Source: Fodinibacter sp963747405 (GTDB lineage Bacteria; Actinomycetota; Actinomycetes; Actinomycetales; Dermatophilaceae). From it: a stretch of 64,000 bases of DNA. The stretch spans positions 124,001 through 188,000 of the forward strand of contig CAVVFG010000025.1 of NCBI GenBank assembly GCA_963747405.1, read 5' to 3'. This document shows, in pieces, positions 44,531 through 52,871 of this stretch (its first letter is position 1; every line of letters begins with the position of its first letter). A program made the position numbers and the translations under genes. A model generated the notes under the pieces. That model did not search any database. It was given only the letters and a program-made list of their open reading frames with translations, and was not told the DNA's origin.

Positions 44531-46056
44531 ACCAACCCACCCCGGTCACCTCGCCCGAGGTGCTCGCCTCCGGCTATGCCCGCTGCGCGCAGATCACCCG
44601 CCAGCACGGCACCACCTACTACTGGGGTGCCCGCCTGCTGCCGGCGCAGAGCCGCCGGCACGTCCACGCGGTCTACACGCTGGCCCGGCTCGCTGACGAC
44701 ATCGTCGACACCGCCGGCCCGAACCCCGGCCCCGAGACCGCTCAGGCGCTCGACGCCTTCGAGCGCTCGTTCTGGGTGGCACTGGCCACAGGCACGTCGA
44801 CCGACCCGGTGATGGCCGCCATCGCCACCTCGGTGCGTGAGTGCGGCATCGACGACGAGTGCTTCACCCGGTTCTTTGGTGCGATGCGCAGCGACCTCAC
44901 CCGCCGCACCTACGAGACCTGGGGCGACCTGCTCGACTACATGGACGGCAGCGCGGCCGTCATCGGCGAGATGATGCTGCCGGTGCTGCGACCCGGCACG
45001 GATGCCGTGGCGCCGGCTCGCGCCCTCGGGCTCGCCTTCCAGCTCACCAACTTCCTGCGCGACGTCGGCGAGGACCTCGACCGCGGGCGGGTCTACCTGC
45101 CCCAGGAGGACCTGCGCCGGTTCGGCGCCGACCCGCACGCCCGGGTCGTCACCCCCGAGTGGCGGGCGCTGATGGCCTTCGAGATCGAGCGCAACCGGCG
45201 GCTCTACCGGGAGGCCGACGACGGCATCCCGGCCCTGCCCGGGCCGTCACGGCGGTGCGTGGCCACGGCGCGGGTGCTCTACGCGCGCATCCTCGAGCGC
45301 ATCGAGGCCGCCGACTACGACGTCTTCGCCTCCCGGGCCAGGGTCGCGACCCCGGCCAAGGCGGCGCTCGCGGCCCGCATGGTGCTCTCCCGCGAGCCGA
45401 TGCGGCTGGTGCACGCCGACCGGGCGGCGCGCGACCCGCACGACGGCGCCTGGGTCTCCGACGACCCGGTCGTGCTGCTCGACGAGTCGGGGTCACCGGT
45501 GGGGCAGGCACCCAAGTCGGTCGTGCACCACGACGACACCCCCCTGCACCTCGCGTTCTCCTGCTACGTCGTCGACCCGGCCGGGCGGCTGCTCGTCACG
45601 ACGCGGGCGGCCAGCAAGCCGAGCTTCCCCGGCGTGGTCACCAACACGGTCTGTGGGCACCCCAGGCCCGGCGAGGACCTCGCCGAGGCGGTGCGCCGCC
45701 GGGCCCGCAGCGAGCTCGGGGTCGACGTGCGCAGCCTGCGCCTGGTGCTGCCCGACTTCCGCTACCGCGCGGTGATGAACGGGCTCGTCGAGCACGAGCT
45801 GTGCCCGGTGTTCGTCGGCTTCGTCGACGACGACGTGCTCTCGGCCGACCCCCTGGAGGTCGACGACGCTCAGTGGGTGCCGTGGGAGCAGTTCCGCCGT
45901 GAGGTGCTCTCCGGCGAGCGCACCGTCTCGCCCTGGTGCACCGAGCAGGTGCCGCTGCTCGACGCCCTCGGCCTCGACCCGCTGGCCTGGCCCGCCGGCC
46001 TGCGCACCGAGCTCCCCCCGGCCGCCGAGCTGGGCCCCGACGCCGAGGCGGCGTGA
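44527..46056 (+). CDS. crtB-idi: Phytoene synthase fused to isopentenyl-diphosphate isomerase
   Basis: 509 residues, one uninterrupted frame from GTG 44527. Residues ~10-300 are phytoene synthase: 'YTLARLADDIVD' (first DxxxD, 57-61), and 'FQLTNFLRDVGEDLDRGRVY' (second, 179-183). Residues ~315-490 are type I IPP isomerase (Nudix-like fold): 'HHDDTPLHLAFSCYV', active Cys376 in 'TNTVCGHPRPGED', and metal-binding Glu422/Glu424 in 'VEHELCPVF'. The joint at ~300-330 keeps both domains complete. The fusion would supply DMAPP and condense GGPP in one polypeptide. The two proteins are normally separate; sequence error seems unlikely because both frames agree over 1.5 kb. Confidence 0.9.
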   Translation: MNQPTPVTSPEVLASGYARCAQITRQHGTTYYWGARLLPAQSRRHVHAVYTLARLADDIVDTAGPNPGPETAQALDAFERSFWVALATGTSTDPVMAAIATSVRECGIDDECFTRFFGAMRSDLTRRTYETWGDLLDYMDGSAAVIGEMMLPVLRPGTDAVAPARALGLAFQLTNFLRDVGEDLDRGRVYLPQEDLRRFGADPHARVVTPEWRALMAFEIERNRRLYREADDGIPALPGPSRRCVATARVLYARILERIEAADYDVFASRARVATPAKAALAARMVLSREPMRLVHADRAARDPHDGAWVSDDPVVLLDESGSPVGQAPKSVVHHDDTPLHLAFSCYVVDPAGRLLVTTRAASKPSFPGVVTNTVCGHPRPGEDLAEAVRRRARSELGVDVRSLRLVLPDFRYRAVMNGLVEHELCPVFVGFVDDDVLSADPLEVDDAQWVPWEQFRREVLSGERTVSPWCTEQVPLLDALGLDPLAWPAGLRTELPPAAELGPDAEAA

Positions 46057-46065
46057 GGCGTCACC

Positions 46066-46407
46066 GTGGACGACCGCTTCCAGTACCTCCTGCTCATGGC
46101 GGGCTGCCTGGTGATCACCCTGCCGCTGGAGTTCGTGCTCCGCGCCCGGGTCTACCGGCGGCCCCGGCGGCTGCTGCTGTCCCTGCTGCCGGTGCTCGCG
46201 ATCTTCCTGGTCTGGGACGTCGTCGGCATCGTGCGCGAGCACTGGTCGTACAGCGCGCAGTACACGACCGGCATCCTGTTCCCGTTCGAGGTGCCGCTCG
46301 AGGAGGTCGTCTTCTTCGTCGTCATCCCGATCTGTGCGCTGCTCACCTACGAGGCGGTCGGTACGGTGCTCGGCTGGTGGCGGCAGTGGCGGGAACGCGA
46401 TGCCTGA
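46066..46407 (+). CDS. crtYc: Heterodimeric lycopene cyclase subunit c
   Basis: 113 residues, GTG 46066. Three membrane helices with the conserved 'FPFEVPLEEVVFFVVIP' (the E-x-x-x-E region of the carotenoid-cyclase domain) and 'AIFLVWDVVGIVREHW'. Two such small subunits form the cyclase in Brevibacterium and related bacteria. It overlaps crtYd by 8 bases. Confidence 0.9.
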   Translation: MDDRFQYLLLMAGCLVITLPLEFVLRARVYRRPRRLLLSLLPVLAIFLVWDVVGIVREHWSYSAQYTTGILFPFEVPLEEVVFFVVIPICALLTYEAVGTVLGWWRQWRERDA

Positions 46408-46825
46408 GTACACCGTGCTGGCGGTGCTGTCCGTCGTGGCAACCGTTGCGGTGGAGGTCTTCTGGCTGCGCACCGGCATCTTCCGCAGGGGCCAGTACTG
46501 GATCGCCATGGCGATCGTCTACTTCTTCCACGTGCTCGTCGACGGCTGGCTGACCAAGCTGTCCGCACCGATCGTCATCTACGACGGGGACCAGATCACC
46601 GGGGTGCGGGTGCCGTGGGACATCCCGGTCGAGGACTACCTCTTCGGCTTCTCCATGATCACGCTGACCCTGTTGCTGTGGGTGCGCCAGGGCGACCGCG
46701 ACGGGCTGGGCGACCACGACGACCGGCCCCGCCACGACCACCGCTCCGCCACCACCCACGCCACACCCGACACCGATACACACACCGGCCGGATGGCCCG
46801 ACCGACGACGCAGGAGGCACCGTGA
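46400..46825 (+). CDS. crtYd: Heterodimeric lycopene cyclase subunit d
   Basis: 141 residues, ATG 46400. Three membrane helices; 'GVRVPWDIPVEDYLFGFSMI' is the lycopene-cyclase-domain signature, and 'YFFHVLVDGWLTKLSAPIVIYD' precedes it. A His/Asp/Thr-rich hydrophilic tail of ~40 residues ('DDRPRHDHRSATTHATPDTD') is unusual and may be cytoplasmic or metal-binding. With CrtYc it would turn lycopene to beta-carotene. The stop overlaps the next GTG. Confidence 0.9.
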   Translation: MPEYTVLAVLSVVATVAVEVFWLRTGIFRRGQYWIAMAIVYFFHVLVDGWLTKLSAPIVIYDGDQITGVRVPWDIPVEDYLFGFSMITLTLLLWVRQGDRDGLGDHDDRPRHDHRSATTHATPDTDTHTGRMARPTTQEAP

Positions 46826-47598
46826 CCGACGCGCCACAACGCGAGGAGTGGGTGCTCGCTGACGCGTTCGACCGCGCCGCCCCGACCTACGACGCCATGG
46901 TCGCCCTCTCCCCGGGCTACCACGACCAGCTGCGCACCGCGGCGGAGGCGCTCGCCGAGCGGCTCGCGGGACCGCGGGCGGGAGCCGTCGCCGGCACCGG
47001 CGCCCGGCCTCTCGAGGTGCTCGACCTCGGCTGTGGCTCGGGGGCCTCGACCCGGGCGCTGCTCGACGCGTGGGCGGCCCGCGGTGGCGCGGCTGGCCGG
47101 CTGTCGGTCACCGGGGTCGACGCCTCGGAGGGCATGGTCGGTCAAGCCCGCGCGAAGACCTGGCCGCCGAGCGTCACCCTGGTGGTGTCCGACGCGGTCG
47201 CCCACCTGGAGTCGCTGCCGAGCGGGTCGGTCGACGGCGTGCTGGCGGCCTACCTGCTGCGCAACGTGCCCGACCGCGCCCGCCTGGTGAGCGAGGTGGC
47301 GCGCGTGCTGCGCCCCGGCGGCGCCTTCGTGCTGCACGACTACTCGGTGGCGGGCAACACCCGTGCCAAGCTGCTCTGGGCCGCCGTGTGCCACGGCATC
47401 ATCATCCCGCTGGCGGTGGTCAAGGGATCGGACGTGCCGCTGCACCGCTACCTCTACACCAGCGTGCGCGACTTCGACTCGATCCAGCGCATCTGCGAGC
47501 GGCTGCTGTCGACCGGGCTGGTCGGCGTCAAGCACCGGTCCTACCCGGGGTGGCAGCACGGCCTGGTGCACACCGTCATCGGCTCGGCCCCGTCGTGA
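46822..47598 (+). CDS. CrtT-like class I SAM methyltransferase
   Basis: 258 residues, GTG 46822. SAM motif I is 'VLDLGCGSGASTRALLD', motif post-I 'VDASEGMVGQARAK', and 'DGVLAAYLLRNVPDRARLV' plus 'VLRPGGAFVLHDYSVAG' complete a UbiE-type fold. Lying between crtYd and crtU in an overlapping operon, it corresponds by place to CrtT of Streptomyces isorenieratene clusters (established synteny). Its exact role there is not settled; aromatic-ring methyl shifts are done by CrtU, so CrtT may modify another intermediate. Confidence 0.85.
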   Translation: MTDAPQREEWVLADAFDRAAPTYDAMVALSPGYHDQLRTAAEALAERLAGPRAGAVAGTGARPLEVLDLGCGSGASTRALLDAWAARGGAAGRLSVTGVDASEGMVGQARAKTWPPSVTLVVSDAVAHLESLPSGSVDGVLAAYLLRNVPDRARLVSEVARVLRPGGAFVLHDYSVAGNTRAKLLWAAVCHGIIIPLAVVKGSDVPLHRYLYTSVRDFDSIQRICERLLSTGLVGVKHRSYPGWQHGLVHTVIGSAPS

Positions 47599-49238
47599 TC
47601 GGCCGCCGCGCCCGCTGGACGCCCGGCCTGGACCGCCGGGCCGTGTTCCACCCGCCGCCCGCGCCACTGGCCGTCGCGGATGCCGCGCGCGTGCCGGCAT
47701 CCGCGCGGCACGTCGTCGTCGTCGGGGGCGGTATCGCCGGGCTCACCGCGGCGCTGGCGCTGGCCGAGCGGGGAGTGCGGGTCACCGTGCTCGAGCGCCA
47801 GGAGCGGCTCGGTGGCCGGGTGCGGTCGTGGCCGGTCGACCTCGCCGACGGCGAGCAGGGCGAGATGAGCCGCGGGTTCCACGCCTTCTTCCGGCAGTAC
47901 TACAACCTGCGCTCGGTGCTGCGCCGCACCGACCCGACCCTGGAGCGACTGCGGCCCCTCGAGGACTACCCGCTGGTGCGCGACGGCGGCGGTCGCGACT
48001 CGTTCTCCGACATCCCGCGCACGCCGCCGTGGAACCTCGCCGCGTTCGTGGCCCGCAGCCCGAGCTTCGACCTCAAGGGACTGGCGGCCGTCGACGTCGA
48101 CGCCGCGCTGGGCCTGCTCGACGTCGACTTCCCGGCGACCTTCGCCGCCCTCGACGGCAGGAGCGCCGCCGACGTGCTCGACGAGCTGCGCTTCCCGGAG
48201 GCCGCCCGCCACCTGGCGCTCGAGGTCTTCGCCCGCAGCTTCTTCGCCGACCCGCGCGAGTTCTCCGGCGCCGAGCTCGTCGCGATGTTCCACATGTACT
48301 TCGTCGGGTCCGCCGAGGGGCTGCTCTTCGACGTGCCGCGCGACGACTACGACTCCACCCTGTGGGCGCCGCTGGGCGAACACCTCGGGCGGCTCGGCGT
48401 GCGGGTGCTCACCGGGCGCGAGGTGCGCTCGGTGACCGAGCTCAGCGAGCTGGACGAGCTGGGCGAGGGCCTCTCCGTGCTGCACGGCATCGCCGGCGAC
48501 GACGGCCAGGACTGGCTCGAGGCGGACGCCGTGGTGCTCGCCCTCGACCCCGTGGGCCTGCGCCGCGTGGTCGCGGCGTCACCGGGCCTGGGCGGCGACG
48601 ACCGCGCCGGCGAGGTGTGGCGCGAGTCCGTGGCCGGCATCCGGTCGGCGCCCTCGTTCGCGGTTTGGCGGCTCTGGCTGTCGGGAAGCGTCGCGCCGCA
48701 CCGCCCGCCGTTCCTCGGCACGAGCGGCTACGGGCCACTCGACAACATCTCGGTGCTCGAGCAGTTCGAGGGGCACGCGACCAAGTGGAGTGCCGCCCAT
48801 GACGGGTCGGTGGTCGAGCTGCACGCCTACGCGCTACCCGCGGGCACGGCCGAGGCCGACCTGCGCCAGCGGATGCTGAGCGAGCTGCACCGGGTCTACC
48901 CCGAGACGGCCGCGCTCGACATCGTGCACGACGAGTGGCTGGTCGAGGCCGACTGCGTGCTCGTGGGGCTCGAGCCGTGGCGGTCGCGCCCAGGCGTGCG
49001 CACCCCCGACCGCCGGGTGCTGCTCGCCGGCGATGCCGTGCGGTGCGACCTGCCGGTGGCACTGATGGAGCGGGCCGCCACGACCGGCTTCCAGGCCGCC
49101 GACCGGCTGCTCACCGGCTGGGGCGAGCGCGGGCACGGAGTCTGGTCGGTGCCGATGGGCTCGCGGCTGGGGCCGGTTCCGCGGTGGGCGCGGCGCGGCA
49201 TCAGGACCTATCGGGCTCGCAGGGCACGCCGTAGCTAG
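47595..49238 (+). CDS. crtU: Carotene ring desaturase/methyltransferase (isorenieratene synthase)
   Basis: 547 residues, GTG 47595 overlapping the previous stop. FAD motif 'HVVVVGGGIAGLTAALALAE' then 'ERQERLGGRVRSW'. 'SRGFHAFFRQYYNLRSVL' is a strong CrtU signature, together with 'EVFARSFFADPREFSGAELV' and 'LAGDAVRCDLPVALMERAA'. CrtU aromatises beta-ionone rings to phi-rings, giving isorenieratene from beta-carotene. This defines the predicted end product of the operon. Confidence 0.88.
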   Translation: MIGRRARWTPGLDRRAVFHPPPAPLAVADAARVPASARHVVVVGGGIAGLTAALALAERGVRVTVLERQERLGGRVRSWPVDLADGEQGEMSRGFHAFFRQYYNLRSVLRRTDPTLERLRPLEDYPLVRDGGGRDSFSDIPRTPPWNLAAFVARSPSFDLKGLAAVDVDAALGLLDVDFPATFAALDGRSAADVLDELRFPEAARHLALEVFARSFFADPREFSGAELVAMFHMYFVGSAEGLLFDVPRDDYDSTLWAPLGEHLGRLGVRVLTGREVRSVTELSELDELGEGLSVLHGIAGDDGQDWLEADAVVLALDPVGLRRVVAASPGLGGDDRAGEVWRESVAGIRSAPSFAVWRLWLSGSVAPHRPPFLGTSGYGPLDNISVLEQFEGHATKWSAAHDGSVVELHAYALPAGTAEADLRQRMLSELHRVYPETAALDIVHDEWLVEADCVLVGLEPWRSRPGVRTPDRRVLLAGDAVRCDLPVALMERAATTGFQAADRLLTGWGERGHGVWSVPMGSRLGPVPRWARRGIRTYRARRARRS

Positions 49239-49287
49239 CGCGCCACGCAGGCTGCTGCTGCGTGCGCGACGACGTGCGGCGTGCCGC

Positions 49288-50301
49288 CTATGCCTCGCCG
49301 GCCGCGCGGCGCAGCTCGTAGAGCCGGGCCGCGTAGACCAGGTCGTCGGCCCACAGCTGGGTGGCCGACGAACGCATGCCCATGGTGACGAGCGGGGCGA
49401 GGCCGCGGGCGACCCTGAAGCCGAACCGGTCGCTGGTGGCGACCACGGCCTCGGTCATCACCGTGCGCGCCGGGTGGGTGCCGGGCGTGGTGAGCGGCGT
49501 CGCATGGGTCTCGACGACGCTGCCGGTGCCCTCGCCGTCGGTGATCGTCATGACGATGGTGTGCGAGTCGGGGCAGGCGAACTCGGCGCGCACCGGCACG
49601 GCGAAGTAGCGGCCGAGGCGGTAGGCGACGTCGAGCACGAGCAGGTCGTCGGTGGAGGCGTCGTCGTCGACGGTGAGGTCGCTGAACGCGTAGGGGTGCA
49701 GCCACGCACCGTGCCACGGGTCGAGGCGGTTCTGGACGATGTCGCGCGGCTCGCAGTCGGTGGGCAGCGAGACGACCGAGGCGAGCGACTCCTCGAGCGG
49801 GGGGCGGGTGGCGAGCACCGGGCGGTCGGTGGGCTCGACGCCGTCCTCGACCTCGCCGACACGCACCCAGAACAGGATGCCGTCGTCGTACGCCGCGAAG
49901 GTGCGCCAGGCGGGCTGGTCGTCGTCGAGCGGCATCCCGTGCCACCGGCAGAGCACCGTGCCGTCGACGACGTCGCAGGCGTCGAGCCGGGCGCCGAGGT
50001 GGGGGCAGGCGCCGGGGCCGGCGTGCGCCGAGCCGTCGGTGCCGCGCCAGAGCACGACCTCTCGGCCGGCCACGGTGCGCACCAGGGTGCGTCCGGCCGG
50101 CACGTGGGCGGATGCCGCGGCGACCAGCCAGCCGTGCGTGGGACGGCGCAGGGCGGCGGCCAGCGACGCCTCGATGCGGGCGGGCTTGGCGTCGCGCCAG
50201 GTGCCGCGCAGGTGGTCGGGGGTCGTCTGGGGCAGGTAGCGCACAGGCACGCGGTGGCGCACCTCTTCACGCCAGGACCGGTCGGTGCGTAGCAGGCTCA
50301 C
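49288..50301 (-). CDS. Rieske 2Fe-2S protein (DUF5914-type), carotenoid-linked
   Basis: 337 residues, GTG start. The Rieske cluster motif is C-x-H...C-x2-H: 'GPGACPHLGARLD' and 'VLCRWHGMPLDDD' (~residues 100-130). The C-terminal domain (~170-330) has 'PRDIVQNRLDPWHGAWLHPYAFS', resembling the mononuclear-iron domain of ring-hydroxylating oxygenases, with a possible facial triad. Genes of this type accompany Streptomyces isorenieratene clusters. It ends 50 bases from crtU, convergently. Hydroxylation or further modification of the carotenoid is plausible but unproven. Confidence 0.85.
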   Translation of the reverse strand: MSLLRTDRSWREEVRHRVPVRYLPQTTPDHLRGTWRDAKPARIEASLAAALRRPTHGWLVAAASAHVPAGRTLVRTVAGREVVLWRGTDGSAHAGPGACPHLGARLDACDVVDGTVLCRWHGMPLDDDQPAWRTFAAYDDGILFWVRVGEVEDGVEPTDRPVLATRPPLEESLASVVSLPTDCEPRDIVQNRLDPWHGAWLHPYAFSDLTVDDDASTDDLLVLDVAYRLGRYFAVPVRAEFACPDSHTIVMTITDGEGTGSVVETHATPLTTPGTHPARTVMTEAVVATSDRFGFRVARGLAPLVTMGMRSSATQLWADDLVYAARLYELRRAAGEA

Positions 50302-50404
50302 GTCCCAACGCTACCCCTGCCGGTGCGAGCATCCAGAACCTTCGACAAACCCGAGACAATCGGCGCAGTAGCTCACCGGTCGCGCGCCCGCCTCGCCCCC
50401 CACC

Positions 50405-50482
50405 GTCCCGAGATCGACCAATAGGTCACACCGCGGACGGGCCCCACCGTCCCGAGATCGACCAATAGGTCACACCGCGGAC
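50405..50482. repeat. Two tandem copies of the 34-nt palindromic element, 44-bp period
   Basis: Copies at 50405-50438 and 50449-50482, each GTCCC-GAGATC-GACC-AATA-GGTC-ACACCG-CGGAC. The central 12-mer is identical to copies at 16493, 16555 and 59128. They lie in a divergent gap, so terminator function is unlikely here. The rest of the 50302-50544 gap shows no gene. Confidence 0.92.
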
Positions 50483-50550
50483 GCCCCACCGCACCCGGCG
50501 GCCGGTCCCCAGCGCCCGCGGGGGCCGACCGCGTTGCGACACTGGTGCAC

Positions 50551-50979
50551 ATGCTCACCTCGGCGCTCTCCGGCGACCTGCGGCTGTCCGCCACCGGCCC
50601 GGCATCCCCCGACGAGGTGTGGGCGCGCTACACCCGACCGGCGCTGTGGCCCACCTGGAGCCCCCACCTGCGCGAGGTCGACTATCCGGACGCCGTGGTG
50701 CGCCAGGGCACGACCGGCCGGGTCACCGGGGTGGGCGGCATCGTCGCGGTGTTCCGCATCGACGCGGTCGACCACAGCCTGCGCACCTGGTCGTGGAGCG
50801 TCCGCAGCGGACCGCTGCGGGTGTCGTTCGACCACGGGGTCGACCCGACCCACCCGCGCTCCGGCTCGCTCGGGGGCAGTACCGGCTGGCTGGTCACCCA
50901 CGCGCTGTGGCCGGTCGCGATCGCCTACGCCCCGCTGGCCCGGATGGCGCTGGGTCGCCTCGTCGCGGCATCCGGCTGA
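50551..50979 (+). CDS. SRPBCC-fold (polyketide-cyclase-like) protein
   Basis: 142 residues from ATG 50551 (GTG 50545 also in frame). 'ASPDEVWARYTRPALWPTWSPHLREV' is the typical START/SRPBCC opening, followed by 'DAVDHSLRTWSWSVRSGPLRVSFDHGV' of the central sheet and a long C-terminal helix. These proteins bind hydrophobic ligands in an inner cavity. The family includes Rv0910-type toxins, but no antitoxin is adjacent. Proximity to the carotenoid cluster might mean a lipid-binding role. Confidence 0.82.
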   Translation: MLTSALSGDLRLSATGPASPDEVWARYTRPALWPTWSPHLREVDYPDAVVRQGTTGRVTGVGGIVAVFRIDAVDHSLRTWSWSVRSGPLRVSFDHGVDPTHPRSGSLGGSTGWLVTHALWPVAIAYAPLARMALGRLVAASG

Positions 50980-51023
50980 CGCCATCGAGCCCGGCCCTCC
51001 GGAGCGCCCGCGGCGTCAGCGCG

Positions 51024-51506
51024 TCACTCCTCGCCCGCCGATGGCCGCGGTGCCTGTTGCGGTTCCGGCTTCGGTACGACGAGGATGCCGGCCCGGGCCG
51101 AGCGCTTGCGGCCCACCAGCGCGGCCAGCGGCTCGGTGAGGTCGGACAGCCGGGCCAGCAGCCCGTACTTCGCGACGACGGCGCGGCGCACCGAGGCGAC
51201 GTCGTCGGCATCGCGCACCACCCGCGCGGTCCCCTCGAAGCTGGGGGTGCCCGGCGCCACCCGGCCGCGCATGTCGCAGGCCTGCAGCTCGACGGGCTCG
51301 GTGTGGGCCAGCCGCTTGGTCTTCCCGGTGCCGTCGACCGTGATCACGGCGAACGACCCGGGCTCGTCGAGGGAGGGCGCGAACCACACCGGGGTGGTGA
51401 CCGCGACGCCGGTGCGGCGGAAGGTGGTCAACGCGACGTACTTCGCCGAGGCCAGCGGGTGGTCGGCGGCGCGCACGCCTGCGCCACCGGAGTTCGGTTC
51501 GTCCAT
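51024..51506 (-). CDS. PPOX-class (probably F420-dependent) flavin/deazaflavin enzyme
   Basis: 160 residues, ATG 51506. 'SAKYVALTTFRRTGVAVTTPVWFAP' and 'FAVITVDGTGKTKRLAHTEPVEL' are signatures of actinobacterial Rv2061/Rv1155-type split-barrel proteins, often F420-binding. The C-terminal region ends in a Pro/Gln/Glu tail. The reaction is unknown. It is convergent with the SRPBCC gene. Confidence 0.86.
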   Translation of the reverse strand: MDEPNSGGAGVRAADHPLASAKYVALTTFRRTGVAVTTPVWFAPSLDEPGSFAVITVDGTGKTKRLAHTEPVELQACDMRGRVAPGTPSFEGTARVVRDADDVASVRRAVVAKYGLLARLSDLTEPLAALVGRKRSARAGILVVPKPEPQQAPRPSAGEE

Positions 51507-51624
51507 GGGCGTCAGCGTAGGGGTCGGTCGCCGGTTCGCCGGCGAGGTTCGACGACGCCGACGCACCGGGGATCTTCGAAGATGGCTCGGGTCGGATGCG
51601 GCGATCCCGCCGGACGACCGCTAG

Positions 51625-51773
51625 GCTGTCCGCAGTTGTTGAGCTTTCCGTTGTGAAGTAGTGGCAGAACGTCCCGCCGGGACTGAGCACTTTCTGAGCA
51701 GAGGTACTCCAGGCATCACCAACGCGGACCTCCCCGACAAGCGGGGCGTTCCTACTCAGAAAGTAGGCCTCCC
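51625..51773 (+). promoter_or_regulatory. Structured 5' leader of cold-shock gene
   Basis: About 150 bases without a gene. Contains hairpins GTCCC-GCC-GGGAC (51671-51683) and CCCCG-ACAAG-CGGGG (51732-51746), enclosed partly by a long-range pair ACTTTCTGAG (51689-51698) with CTCAGAAAGT (51755-51764). The right strand of that pair lies 10 bases before the start codon, over the likely ribosome site, as in translationally regulated cold-shock leaders. Confidence 0.65.
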
Positions 51774-51980
51774 ATGGCTACTGGCACCGTGAAGTGGTTC
51801 AACGCCGACAAGGGCTTCGGCTTCATCGCCCCCGACGACGGCTCCGCCGACGTCTTCGCCCACTACTCGGCGATCAACAGCAACGGCTACCGTTCGCTCG
51901 ACGAGAACGCCAAGGTCGAGTACGAGACCCAGCAGGGCGCGAAGGGCCCCCAGGCGGCGAACATCACCGTCATCGGCTGA
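51774..51980 (+). CDS. cspA: Cold-shock protein (CspA family)
   Basis: 68 residues, usual length. RNP1 'KGFGFIAP' and RNP2 'DVFAHYSAI' are intact, and 'TGTVKWFNADKGFGFI' opens the OB-fold. It binds single-stranded RNA and melts secondary structure. Long structured leader upstream and a strong hairpin downstream mark it as a single-gene transcript. Confidence 0.97.
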   Translation: MATGTVKWFNADKGFGFIAPDDGSADVFAHYSAINSNGYRSLDENAKVEYETQQGAKGPQAANITVIG

Positions 51981-52012
51981 CCCAGCCTCCTTCTGCGCCC
52001 TCGGGCGCACCC

Positions 52013-52049
52013 CACGAACCGCCGTCCGGCATCCGGGCGGCGGTTCGTG
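52013..52049 (+). terminator. Hairpin after cspA
   Basis: CACGAACCGCCG (52013-52024) pairs with CGGCGGTTCGTG (52038-52049), 12-bp perfect arms extended inward by three more pairs. A smaller GCGCCC-TC-GGGCGC dyad precedes it at 51995-52008. Confidence 0.88.
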
Positions 52050-52097
52050 TGTCCTGCCCTGGGGGCACGTCGCCTGCAGCCGCGTTAGCGTTCGGGC

Positions 52098-52871
52098 ATG
52101 GCGATCCGGATCGACCTCAACGCCGACCTCGGCGAGTCGTTCGGCACCTGGGTGCTCGGCGACGACGAGGCGATGCTCGACGTCGTCACCAGCGCCAACG
52201 TCGCGTGCGGGTTCCACGCCGGCGACGCCAGCACCATCCGGCGCACCGTGGCCGCCGCGGCCGCGCGTGGGGTCGTCGTGGGGGCGCAGGTCGGCTACCG
52301 CGACCTGGCCGGCTTCGGCCGCCGCCGCATCGACATGGAGCCCGCCGACCTCACCGCCGACGTGCTCTACCAGCTCGGTGCGCTCGAGGCGATGTGTCGC
52401 GTGGCCGGCACCCGCGTCGCGTACGTGAAGCCGCACGGCGCGCTCTACAACACTGCCGCCGTCGACGAGGTGCAGGCCAGAGCCGTCGTGGATGCCGTCG
52501 CCGCCTATGACTCGTCGATTCCCGTTCTCGGACAGCCGGGTTCGGTGCTGCTGCGCGTGGCCGAGTCGGCCGGGGTGCCGGTGGTGACGGAGGCCTTCGC
52601 CGACCGCGGGTACGCCGCGGATGGCCGGCTCGTGCCCCGCACGCACCCCGGCGCCCTGCTGCACGACCCCGGCGAGGTGGCGGACCGGGTGCTTAGGATC
52701 GCCGCTGAGGGAACGCTGTTGGCGGTCGACGGAACGCTGATCGCGGTGCCGGCCCGCTCGATCTGTACGCATGGTGACACCCCCGGAGCCGTCGAGCTGG
52801 CCCGGGCGGTGCGGGCCAGGCTCGAGGCGGCCGGGGTGACGATCACACCCTTCGCGACCGCACGACCGTGA
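52098..52871 (+). CDS. pxpA: 5-oxoprolinase subunit A (LamB/YcsF family)
   Basis: 257 residues. 'RIDLNADLGESFGTWVLGDD' and 'TSANVACGFHAGDASTIRRTV' are diagnostic, with 'VAYVKPHGALYNTA' and 'ICTHGDTPGAVELARAV' near the end. PxpA works with PxpBC to hydrolyse 5-oxoproline (pyroglutamate) with ATP. Its stop overlaps the pxpB GTG by 4 bases. Confidence 0.95.
   Translation: MAIRIDLNADLGESFGTWVLGDDEAMLDVVTSANVACGFHAGDASTIRRTVAAAAARGVVVGAQVGYRDLAGFGRRRIDMEPADLTADVLYQLGALEAMCRVAGTRVAYVKPHGALYNTAAVDEVQARAVVDAVAAYDSSIPVLGQPGSVLLRVAESAGVPVVTEAFADRGYAADGRLVPRTHPGALLHDPGEVADRVLRIAAEGTLLAVDGTLIAVPARSICTHGDTPGAVELARAVRARLEAAGVTITPFATARP

Noticed and set aside
50302..50544. Possible small gene between the Rieske and SRPBCC genes
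   Set aside because: The interval is filled mainly by two copies of the palindromic element and has no frame with a ribosome site and plausible protein.
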